Below, piece after piece: positions 1-5,813 of a stretch of 5,964 nucleotides of DNA (its first letter is position 1; the number at the start of each line of letters is the position of its first letter). Both the position numbers and the translations under genes were made by a program. Location of the stretch: NCBI GenBank assembly GCA_017987425.1, contig JAGNTT010000121.1, positions 1 to 5,964 of the forward strand. The letters are read 5' to 3'. Source of the stretch: Candidatus Omnitrophota bacterium. Its GTDB lineage: Bacteria > Omnitrophota > Gorgyraeia > Zapsychrales > Fredricksoniimonadaceae. The notes beneath the pieces are model-generated. The model ran no database searches. It saw only the letters and a program-made list of their open reading frames with translations, and was not told where the DNA came from.

Positions 1-1989
1 TTGAATCTGTTTACTCTGCTGGCTCTGACATTGGCCGTCTCTATTGTAGTCGATGACGCCATCATGCTTCTGGAGAACATCGTCAGACATTATAGACTGG
101 GCAAGTCACCCGTCCAGGCGGCGTATGAGGGTGCGATTGAGATCCTTCCGGCTGCGACAGCGGCGAGCTTCGCGGTCGTTGCCGTTTTTCTGCCTGTTGT
201 TTTTATGGATGGGATTATTGGAAAATTCTTTTATCAGTTTGGTGTCACCATGTCGGCGGCGGTACTGCTGTCTCTCTTGGAGGCTGTAACGATCACGCCC
301 ATGCGGGCTGCCGCGCTCCTGGGTGTTTCACCGAAAACCTCACGTTTTGAACATTGGCTGGACAATATCTTTGGCGGATTCTCGCGCTTTTATCAGCGGT
401 GGCTAAAAGTCATCGTCGGTGTTCCGAAAACGGTTGTCATCGTGACATTGATACTTTTCAGTGTTTCAATGTTTTTGGTCAAAAAGGTCAAGCAGGAATT
501 CGTTCCCACCCAGGACCAGAATTTTATTTTCATTAATGCCCAGACACCGCCGGGGACATCGTTGGATGAAACAGTCGCGAAGTCTTTGGAACTCGAGAAG
601 ATAATTAACGCACAGCCGGAGGTGGCTGGTTTCTTTTTGACCATTGGAGGCGGAGGAGGCGCGTCAGAAGTCAACCAGATGTCTTTCCCGGTCACGTTAA
701 AGGACCGTAAGGAAAGAAAGAAAACTCATCAGCAGGTCATGGATGAGCTGCGTCCCAAATTTAAAAAGGTTGAAGGTGTCCGCGTGACAATGCGCGACAT
801 TTCGGCGCGTAATCTGACCAGCGGCCGGCTTAATCCTCTATCGTTTAACCTGATAGGGCCTGATTTGAATGTCCTCGATGAAAAGTCCAAGGAGTTCATT
901 AAACGTCTGACCGATGAAGGTCTGGCTCAGGAAATGGACACAGATTTTAAGACCGGGCTGCCGGAGCTGATCATCCGTCCGAACAGGGAGAAGATGGCGT
1001 CCCAGGGAGTATCGATCGATGCCGTCGCGCGGACATTGAATGTCGCCATCGCCGGCATGCGCCAGACCCGTTATACGGCGGATGCCAGACGGTATGATGT
1101 TCGTATTAAACTTCCTCAGCAATATGTAACTTCTTCCGAAGATATCAAAAAAATATATGTTAGAAATCAGTTCGGAAATCTTGTTTCCTTATCTCAGCTT
1201 GTCGATATTAAGGAATCCTCATCTTATCAATCCATCACGCGCATAAACCGTCAGCGTGCGATCGGTATTTTCGGCAATATCGCTGGAAAAAATTCTCAGG
1301 GGCCGGTCATTGCCCGCGCCCGGACAATTGCCAAGGAGATTTTGCCGGAGGGTTATTATTTGACGCTGGAAGGTTCTTCGGCCGGCCTGACGGATAGTTT
1401 TAAAAGTTTGACCGGAGCGCTGATCATGGGAATCATGGTGGCCTATATGATTCTGGCTATCCAATTTAATTCTTTTATACATCCGGTGACCGTGTTGATG
1501 GCGCTGCCTTTTAGTCTGACAGGCGCATTGTTGATCTTGTGGATGACACAAACGTCTTTAAATTTATTCAGCTATATCGGGATCATTGTGCTGATGGGGA
1601 TTGCCAAGAAGAATTCTATTCTTCTCGTCGAGTTTACCAATCAGATCCGCCAGAGGAATCCCGACAAGAGCATCAAGGACGCGCTGGTGGAAGCTTGCCC
1701 CATCCGTTTGAGACCTGTTTTGATGACATCGGTTGCTACGGTGGCTGCGGCCTTTCCGCTCATCATCGGCAACAGCATCGGCCAGGAAACCCGTACTCCG
1801 ATGGGCCTTACGATTATTGGTGGGACAATCGTTTCCACGTTTTTTACGCTATTCGTGGTTCCGTGTGTTTACCTTCTCCTGAGTCATTTCGAATTAAAAC
1901 GAAATAAAAATAAATTTGCGAAAAACACGGGATCATTGCCTCCATCAGAACCGAGCAAGATTGATCTGATCAATTTCAAAAAGGGTTAA
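1..1989 (+). CDS. RND-family multidrug efflux permease, HAE-1 (AcrB-like), C-terminal part; 5' end outside window
   Basis: This is the inner-membrane proton/drug antiporter subunit of a tripartite efflux pump. The reading frame is open from the first base, so the true start lies upstream. The visible 662 residues correspond to AcrB from about TM4 to the C-terminus (family length about 1,030-1,050). Seen directly: the TM4 proton-relay pair D18-D19 in VVDDAI, equivalent to AcrB D407/D408; TM5-TM6 with the QFGVT and ITP motifs (residues about 50-105); TM7 (about 139-160) followed by the FVPTQD turn; a second periplasmic porter/docking region (about 165-460); TM8-TM12 (about 465-628), with TM10 containing the relay lysine K537 in KKNSILLVEF (AcrB K940). 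A hydrophilic tail of about 30 residues follows. The DD pair in TM4 and the TM10 lysine indicate HAE-1 (drug/hydrophobe export) rather than the heavy-metal HME type. Substrate cannot be deduced. The adaptor and outer-membrane channel genes are probably upstream. A stem-loop terminator lies about 110 bases after the stop. Confidence 0.95.
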   Translation: MNLFTLLALTLAVSIVVDDAIMLLENIVRHYRLGKSPVQAAYEGAIEILPAATAASFAVVAVFLPVVFMDGIIGKFFYQFGVTMSAAVLLSLLEAVTITPMRAAALLGVSPKTSRFEHWLDNIFGGFSRFYQRWLKVIVGVPKTVVIVTLILFSVSMFLVKKVKQEFVPTQDQNFIFINAQTPPGTSLDETVAKSLELEKIINAQPEVAGFFLTIGGGGGASEVNQMSFPVTLKDRKERKKTHQQVMDELRPKFKKVEGVRVTMRDISARNLTSGRLNPLSFNLIGPDLNVLDEKSKEFIKRLTDEGLAQEMDTDFKTGLPELIIRPNREKMASQGVSIDAVARTLNVAIAGMRQTRYTADARRYDVRIKLPQQYVTSSEDIKKIYVRNQFGNLVSLSQLVDIKESSSYQSITRINRQRAIGIFGNIAGKNSQGPVIARARTIAKEILPEGYYLTLEGSSAGLTDSFKSLTGALIMGIMVAYMILAIQFNSFIHPVTVLMALPFSLTGALLILWMTQTSLNLFSYIGIIVLMGIAKKNSILLVEFTNQIRQRNPDKSIKDALVEACPIRLRPVLMTSVATVAAAFPLIIGNSIGQETRTPMGLTIIGGTIVSTFFTLFVVPCVYLLLSHFELKRNKNKFAKNTGSLPPSEPSKIDLINFKKG

Positions 1990-2066
1990 AGTATTTATGG
2001 ATACTGTTGGGTTCGGCATGAGTCTTTGGTTATGCGTTAGGAGCGGTTGAAGCCATTAAATGTTGT

Positions 2067-2080
2067 CTAACGATCGTTAG
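2067..2080. repeat. 14-bp perfect palindrome CTAACGATCGTTAG in the convergent intergenic region
   Basis: The sequence CTAACGATCGTTAG equals its own reverse complement over all 14 bases. Part of it recurs nearby in direct orientation: CGTTAGGAGCGG at 2035-2046 resembles CGTTAGCCAGCGG at 2075-2087. It lies between the RND stop codon and the terminator, an odd place for an operator because neither flanking gene starts here. It could be a protein-binding site, a remnant of a mobile element, or chance. No function is assigned. Confidence 0.4.
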
Positions 2081-2101
2081 CCAGCGGCCCCATGTAGAAA
2101 A

Positions 2102-2137
2102 AAAGAATCCTTCGGCTATAAAGCTGAAGGATTCTTT
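2102..2137. terminator. Bidirectional intrinsic terminator between the convergent RND and acyl-CoA dehydrogenase genes
   Basis: Arms at 2102-2117 and 2122-2137 form a 16-bp stem closed by the 4-base loop ATAA. Fifteen pairs are Watson-Crick. The remaining position (2114 against 2125) is a G-U wobble in the + strand transcript and an A-C mismatch in the - strand transcript. Read on the - strand the stem is followed by a run of seven U (the A-run 2098-2104 overlaps the stem base), which gives a textbook terminator for the acyl-CoA dehydrogenase 26 bases past its stop. Read on the + strand the tail is UUUAAUUUAU, so it should also stop the RND transcript, with a better-paired stem but a weaker U-tract. 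Confidence 0.88.
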
Positions 2138-2163
2138 AATTTATAACGGACAGAGTTGTATCT

Positions 2164-3540
2164 TTAAGTAAACGCGCTCATACCGGTGATGGCTCGGCCG
2201 ACGACCAGACTGTTGATCTGTTTCGTTCCTTCATAGGAATACAGGGCTTCCGCATCCGCCAGGAAGCGTCCCACATTATTCGAAAGCAGTATGCCGTTTC
2301 CGCCCATCAGTTCCCTGGACATGCTCGTGATCTGCCGGCAATTGACGGTGCACAATATTTTCGCCAGGGATGCCTGCTCGTCGGAAATTTTTCCCAGGTC
2401 CTGCAGCTGGCTCAAACGGACAACCATGCATTGCATGGCCGTCAGTTGCGAGAGCATCTGCGCCAGCATGTCTTGGGTCATTTGAAAGCCGGCAATCGCC
2501 CGTCCGAACTGTTCCCGCTTCATCGTATATGCCAGCGTATTTTCATAGGCGCCTTTGGCGCAGCCGACTGCCTGCCAAGCGACGCCGGCGCGCGTTTTTC
2601 TAAGAACGACGGCAGTGTCTTTAAATGAGTTTGCCTTTTGAAGGCGCCGTTCTTCTGTGACTTTACAATCTTTAAGTGTGATCAGCGCGTTTTGAACAGT
2701 GCGCAGGGACAGTTTGTGTTCGATCTTTTCCGTCGTGAGCCCCGGTGTCTCACGGTCGAGGATAAAGCCTTTGACCTGATGATCGTCTTCATCTTTGGCC
2801 CAAAGGATGATGTAATCGGCGAATGTCGCGTTACCGATCCACTTTTTCTGCCCATTGATTGTCCACGTATCGCCGTTGCGTCTGCAGGTCGTTTTGAGTC
2901 CCATCGAAGCGGCCGACCCCACATCGGGTTCGGTCAGCCCGAAGGCGCCGATCTTGTCCATGGCTATCATGGCAGGCAGAAATTTCTGCCGCTGCTCGTC
3001 GGAACCGCATAAGTCGATCGAATTCATCGCCAGTCCGCAATGAACGCCCCAAAATGTGCAGACGGATGTGTCGGTCCGGGCGATCTCTTCGCCAATCATT
3101 CCTTCCAATAAATACGACCGTTCCTGGCCGCCCACCGATTTATCGAGGGTTAAACCGGAGATATTTAACTTTTTAAGGCCGTTAATAATTTGAAACGGAA
3201 ATTCTGCCTTACCCCAGTATTCATTGGCGATCGGCTCCACTTCTTTCAGCATGAATTCACGGACCTGGGCCAAAAGTTTACGGTCTTCTTCCGGCAATAG
3301 AGCCTGAATGTCATAAAAGTCCGCATTGATCGGAGGAAATTTCTGATTTTTGCGTTTCTTGATTTTTCGTGCCTGATCCAGAAGTAACAGCAGGCCTTCG
3401 GAATCGATTTCTTTGAGAAAGGTGAGGATGTGGGGGAGGCTTGCGAGTTTGACGAGATCCCCTTTGAGATGTTTTTCAGCGCCCTGATAAGCGCCCTTCA
3501 GGTTTTCAGATATGCTATCCCAGATATTCTCCAAGTTCAC
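2164..3540 (-). CDS. Acyl-CoA dehydrogenase, glutaryl-CoA dehydrogenase/ACX4-like branch, with N-terminal extension
   Basis: This is an FAD-dependent flavoenzyme that introduces the alpha,beta double bond into an acyl-CoA, in fatty-acid or branched/short-chain acid catabolism; it probably acts in the cytoplasm. The conserved fold runs from about residue 74 (DFYDIQALL) to the end. Visible motifs: FGLTEPDVGS (200-209), FAD-contacting WIGN (234-237), REQFGR (342-347), GGNGI (413-417), and the catalytic base E437 in YEGT (436-439), as in medium-chain and glutaryl-CoA dehydrogenases. The overall pattern, ending in GRAITGMSAF, resembles glutaryl-CoA dehydrogenase and, more closely from memory, plant ACX4 short-chain acyl-CoA oxidase. 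The glutarate-binding Arg/Ser of glutaryl-CoA dehydrogenase (human R94, S98) align with C161 and G165, so glutaryl-CoA is an unlikely substrate. At 458 residues it is about 60-70 longer than most members; the extra N-terminus is helical with a basic KKRK stretch. The start is GTG at 3540 with AAGAGG abutting it; TTG at 3534 (two codons in) has better spacing from that site and is an alternative. It is monocistronic as far as visible. Confidence 0.9.
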   Translation of the reverse strand: MNLENIWDSISENLKGAYQGAEKHLKGDLVKLASLPHILTFLKEIDSEGLLLLLDQARKIKKRKNQKFPPINADFYDIQALLPEEDRKLLAQVREFMLKEVEPIANEYWGKAEFPFQIINGLKKLNISGLTLDKSVGGQERSYLLEGMIGEEIARTDTSVCTFWGVHCGLAMNSIDLCGSDEQRQKFLPAMIAMDKIGAFGLTEPDVGSAASMGLKTTCRRNGDTWTINGQKKWIGNATFADYIILWAKDEDDHQVKGFILDRETPGLTTEKIEHKLSLRTVQNALITLKDCKVTEERRLQKANSFKDTAVVLRKTRAGVAWQAVGCAKGAYENTLAYTMKREQFGRAIAGFQMTQDMLAQMLSQLTAMQCMVVRLSQLQDLGKISDEQASLAKILCTVNCRQITSMSRELMGGNGILLSNNVGRFLADAEALYSYEGTKQINSLVVGRAITGMSAFT

Positions 3541-3581
3541 CTCTTGATATGGATTGACATTGATAAATGCTCATTTGTCTT

Positions 3582-3610
3582 AGTGTAAGTTGAGTTGGGT
3601 ATGGATTCAA
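3582..3610 (-). promoter_or_regulatory. Possible sigma-70-type promoter of the acyl-CoA dehydrogenase gene
   Basis: On the - strand, TTGAAT (3610-3605) and TACACT (3587-3582) are separated by exactly 17 bases. Each matches four of six consensus positions. It lies about 40 bases upstream of the GTG start in the right orientation. The match is weak and could be chance. Confidence 0.3.
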
Positions 3611-3811
3611 GGGCTTACTGCGAAAATGGACGTTCGATTATTTTTGACTAATGACAAAGTGTATCTGCCGAACTATGGATGAAACTGGTTAGAGCATGAT
3701 TCGGCCGGCGGCGCCAGTATTCTCGACGGAATTAGCGTTTGTAAAACAATAAATTTTGAATGAGTTTCTTCTGTTTCTTCTAGAATGCTTGAGCGCCGCC
3801 AGTAATAATGC
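3611..3811. other. Divergent intergenic stretch without a convincing gene
   Basis: This 200-base stretch lies between the divergent acyl-CoA dehydrogenase and repressor genes. Only very short open frames (under about 30 codons, without ribosome-binding sites) occur on either strand. The one notable structure is an 8-bp GC-only inverted repeat, GGCGGCGC at 3707-3714 and GCGCCGCC at 3793-3800, enclosing 78 mostly AT-rich bases that include the direct repeat TTTCTTCT (twice, at about 3765-3781). No tRNA, IS end or riboswitch is recognised. Confidence 0.5.
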
Positions 3812-3840
3812 TTTACACTCATCTTATTCAGGTTTATAAG
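3812..3840 (+). promoter_or_regulatory. Sigma-70-type promoter of the repressor/CoADR-Rhd/YeeE operon
   Basis: The -35 box TTTACA (3812-3817) and the -10 box TATAAG (3835-3840) each match five of six consensus positions and are separated by the ideal 17 bases. The predicted start of transcription, about 3846-3848, falls inside the palindromic operator just downstream. This gives a leader of roughly 45 bases before the GTG start of the repressor gene. Confidence 0.72.
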
Positions 3841-3843
3841 TAA

Positions 3844-3862
3844 TATACCCCATGGGGGTATA
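3844..3862. promoter_or_regulatory. CsoR/CstR-type operator TATACCCCATGGGGGTATA
   Basis: TATACCCC and GGGGGTATA form an inverted repeat around a central AT, with one extra G on the right arm. A TAC...GTA dyad flanking a C/G tract is the known operator type of CsoR/RcnR-family repressors (copper CsoR and persulfide CstR). It begins 3 bases after the -10 box and covers the predicted transcription start, where a bound tetramer would block RNA polymerase. The next gene encodes a repressor of exactly this family, so autoregulation is the natural reading. Confidence 0.82.
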
Positions 3863-3877
3863 ACAACATTCCCTTTT

Positions 3878-3883
3878 AAGGAG
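3878..3883 (+). promoter_or_regulatory. Shine-Dalgarno site that fixes the GTG start of the repressor gene
   Basis: AAGGAG lies 7 bases before GTG at 3891. The ATG at 3889 is immediately followed by TGA in its own frame, and the repressor frame has no ATG, GTG or TTG between this GTG and the upstream in-frame stop at 3861-3863. The GTG start is therefore well determined. Confidence 0.8.
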
Positions 3884-3890
3884 TCGTGAT

Positions 3891-4163
3891 GTGAATAAAG
3901 AAGAAATTATAAAGAATAAAGCAATCAGCCGTTTGAACAGAATATCCGGACAAATCAATGGTGTTAAGAAAATGATCGAGTCTGACCGTGATTGTGCGGA
4001 TGTGGTCATTCAGATCGCGGCCATACGTGCGGCCGTAGGTCAGTTAGGGGCTATGTTGGTCCAGGATCACATGGAAGAATGCGTTCAGAAGGCGTTTAAA
4101 AAAGGCAACAGTAAGGAATTGGTTAACTCGTTAAGTAAAGTTATGAAACAAATTCTTAAATAA
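3891..4163 (+). CDS. CsoR/CstR-family (DUF156) thiol- or Cu(I)-sensing transcriptional repressor
   Basis: This is a 90-residue all-helical repressor of the CsoR/RcnR family. Such proteins form tetramers that bind GC-tract operators and release DNA when their cysteines bind Cu(I) or become persulfidated. Seen directly: the family signature RLNRISGQINGVKKMIE (14-30), C35 in RDCADVV, and H60-x3-C64 in QDHMEECV. C35, H60 and C64 match the Cu(I) ligands of Mycobacterium tuberculosis CsoR (C36, H61, C65). There is no histidine in the first eight residues and position 64 is Cys rather than His, which argues against nickel/cobalt RcnR. Against a simple copper role, no copper ATPase or copper chaperone is visible; the next genes are a CoADR-Rhd and a YeeE/YedE transporter, typical companions of the persulfide sensor CstR. 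CstR proteins as I recall them have Asn in place of H60. Family assignment is firm; the inducer is unresolved. It is first in the operon, 14 bases from the next gene, and probably autoregulated through the operator at 3844-3862. Confidence 0.93.
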   Translation: MNKEEIIKNKAISRLNRISGQINGVKKMIESDRDCADVVIQIAAIRAAVGQLGAMLVQDHMEECVQKAFKKGNSKELVNSLSKVMKQILK

Positions 4164-4168
4164 TACAT

Positions 4169-4174
4169 AGGAGG
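4169..4174 (+). promoter_or_regulatory. Shine-Dalgarno site of the CoADR-Rhd gene, unusually close to ATG
   Basis: A perfect AGGAGG sits in the 14-base gap after the repressor stop, but only 3 bases separate it from the ATG at 4178. The ATG is nevertheless the expected start because the FAD-binding strand (RILIIGG) begins at residue 2, as is usual in this family. Confidence 0.65.
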
Positions 4175-4177
4175 AAT

Positions 4178-5812
4178 ATGCGTATATTGATCATCGGTGG
4201 TGTTGCTGGTGGGGCTTCGGCCGCAGCAAGGGCGCGTAGATTATCGGAAAATGCGGAGATTATCATTTTCGAACGCGGGGAGCATGTTTCATTTGCGAAC
4301 TGCGGATTGCCCTATCATATCGGGGGCGTGATTAAAGAGCGAGAGAATTTGATAGTCCAGACGCCGGACTCCCTGTTTAAGCGATTTCGCATTCAAACAA
4401 AAATTAAGACTGAAGTTATTAAAATTGATCGGCTTCAAAAGAATATTATTGTTAAAGATTTGTTAACCGGCCTGGAGACAAAAGAGTCTTACGATTTTTT
4501 GATCTTAAGTCCTGGCGCCGATCCGATCAAGCCTCCGATGCCGGGTTTAGATCTTCCCCAAGTGATGACACTGCGTAATCTGCCGGACATGGATAAGATC
4601 AAGAGTAAGGTTGATCAAAATAAGGCAAAGAAAGTCGTTGTTGTTGGAGGGGGCTATATCGGTTTGGAAATGACGGAGGCTTTGCGTGAGCGCGGGGTTG
4701 CGGTGACTATCATTGAACTCTCCGGCCAAGTGATGGGGCCGGCTGATCCGGAGATGGCGTATTTTCTTCATCAGGAACTCAAGAGGAATGGCGTTGATCT
4801 TCAATTCGGGGTTTCTGTTAAAGGCTTTTATCCGAAGACGGAAGGTGTCATTGCCGAACTGAGCAATGGGCAGAAGATTGATTGTGATGCGGTTATTTTA
4901 GCCATCGGAGTTAAGCCGGAAGTCAGTTTAGCCAAAGAAGCAGCATTGGAAACAGGACAACGGGGCGGCATAGTTGTTGATGAGCAAATGCGCACCAATG
5001 ATCCTTGCATTTTCGCAGTAGGCGATGCGGTTGAGGTGGATGAATTTGTAACAGGCACAAAGGCGTTGATCCCTCTGGCGGGTCCTGCTAACAGGCAGGG
5101 ACGGATCGCGGCGGATAATATTTTTGGCCGTACTTCTATTTATAAAAAAACGCAGGGAACGGCTATTTGTAAATTGTTCGATCTGACGATCGGTATGACA
5201 GGCGTGAATGAGAAGATATTAAAGAGACTGAATATGCCTTTTGAGAAAGTGTACATTCATTCGAATAATCACGCCAGTTACTATCCCGGCGCAACGCAGA
5301 TGAGTTTGAAATTATTATTTGATCCTCAGAATGGAAAGATATTGGGGGCTCAAGCGGTGGGTAAAGAGGGCGTGGATAAGCGCATTGATGTGTTAGCTGT
5401 TGCCTTGCGCGCCGGAATGACCGTTTATGATTTGGAGCATTTGGAATTATGTTACGCGCCCCCATACGGTTCTGCCAAGGATCCTGTGAATTTCCTCGGG
5501 TTTGTTGCCGTCAATATGCTTAAAGGGGATGTAACAAATTGTCATTCTGAAGATCTGAAAACAGATCAAGTTTTACTGGATGTAAGAACCGCCAAAGAAT
5601 TCACGGAGGGTATGATCCCCGGCGCGGTCAATATCAATATTGATGATCTAAGAGATCACTTAAGCGGGCTTGATAAGGAGAAGGAATACATCGCGTATTG
5701 CCAGGTTGGGTTGCGGGGATACTTGGCCTGTCGAGTTCTGACGCAAAACGGCTTCAAATGCCGCAATTTATCGGGCGGATATCAAACATACAAAGCGGTC
5801 AAGGGGATTTGA
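4178..5812 (+). CDS. CoA-disulfide/persulfide reductase with C-terminal rhodanese domain (CoADR-Rhd)
   Basis: This cytoplasmic flavoprotein uses NAD(P)H to reduce CoA disulfide, CoA persulfide or polysulfide; characterised relatives are Bacillus anthracis CoADR-RHD and Shewanella loihica NADH-dependent persulfide reductase. Domains in order: FAD Rossmann fold with GGVAGGASAAARARR (7-21); the active-site cysteine C42 in SFANCGLPYH, the single-Cys signature of CoA-disulfide reductases; NAD(P)-binding Rossmann fold with VVVVGGGYIGLE (153-164); second FAD contact at IFAVGDA (278-284); dimerisation domain (about 325-445) containing YAPPYGSAKDPVN (426-438); and a rhodanese domain (about 455-544) with LLDVR (466-470), IPGAVNI (480-486) and the catalytic loop around C508, CQVGLRG. 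All key residues are present and the length (544) is normal for the fusion, so it appears intact. The rhodanese would accept sulfane sulfur and pass it to the C42 flavin site. It lies 14 bases after the repressor gene, with the YeeE/YedE gene starting 1 base after its stop. The physiological substrate (CoA persulfide, polysulfide or CoA disulfide) is not decided by sequence. Confidence 0.95.
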   Translation: MRILIIGGVAGGASAAARARRLSENAEIIIFERGEHVSFANCGLPYHIGGVIKERENLIVQTPDSLFKRFRIQTKIKTEVIKIDRLQKNIIVKDLLTGLETKESYDFLILSPGADPIKPPMPGLDLPQVMTLRNLPDMDKIKSKVDQNKAKKVVVVGGGYIGLEMTEALRERGVAVTIIELSGQVMGPADPEMAYFLHQELKRNGVDLQFGVSVKGFYPKTEGVIAELSNGQKIDCDAVILAIGVKPEVSLAKEAALETGQRGGIVVDEQMRTNDPCIFAVGDAVEVDEFVTGTKALIPLAGPANRQGRIAADNIFGRTSIYKKTQGTAICKLFDLTIGMTGVNEKILKRLNMPFEKVYIHSNNHASYYPGATQMSLKLLFDPQNGKILGAQAVGKEGVDKRIDVLAVALRAGMTVYDLEHLELCYAPPYGSAKDPVNFLGFVAVNMLKGDVTNCHSEDLKTDQVLLDVRTAKEFTEGMIPGAVNINIDDLRDHLSGLDKEKEYIAYCQVGLRGYLACRVLTQNGFKCRNLSGGYQTYKAVKGI

Positions 5813-5813
5813 T

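Noticed and set aside
1219..1551. Open frames antisense or out of frame within the RND gene (for example 1219-1551 - and 1539-1907 +)
   Set aside because: The RND frame is continuous with conserved motifs throughout, and these frames have no family signature or ribosome-binding site.
1..1989. Heavy-metal (CusA-like) RND pump, tempting because of the CsoR-family regulator nearby
   Set aside because: TM4 carries the DD pair of HAE-1 drug pumps (D18-D19) and TM10 carries the AcrB-type lysine. The gene is also separated from the regulator by a terminator and a divergent gene.
2034..2082. Integron attC-like site (GTCTAAC at 2065-2071 fits RYYYAAC; GCGTTAGG at 2034-2041)
   Set aside because: No matching GTTRRRY partner exists at a proper distance and orientation: GTTAGCC at 2076 is only 5 bases away and breaks the RRR rule, and GTTAGGA at 2036 breaks the final Y. 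No L-box stem or cassette gene layout is present.
2682..3052. Several open frames on both strands inside the acyl-CoA dehydrogenase gene (for example 2638-3012 + and 2831-3052 -)
   Set aside because: They lie wholly within a well-supported enzyme gene, have no recognisable motifs, and show arginine-rich or low-complexity compositions typical of shadow frames.
3601..3682. Small + strand open frames starting at ATG 3601 and ATG 3626 (16 and 18 codons)
   Set aside because: Very short, with no Shine-Dalgarno site and no recognisable sequence; not distinguishable from chance in the intergenic gap.
3891..4163. Nickel/cobalt RcnR or formaldehyde FrmR identity for the repressor
   Set aside because: There is no N-terminal histidine ligand and position 64 is Cys, giving C-H-C rather than the RcnR H-C-H-H set or the FrmR pattern.
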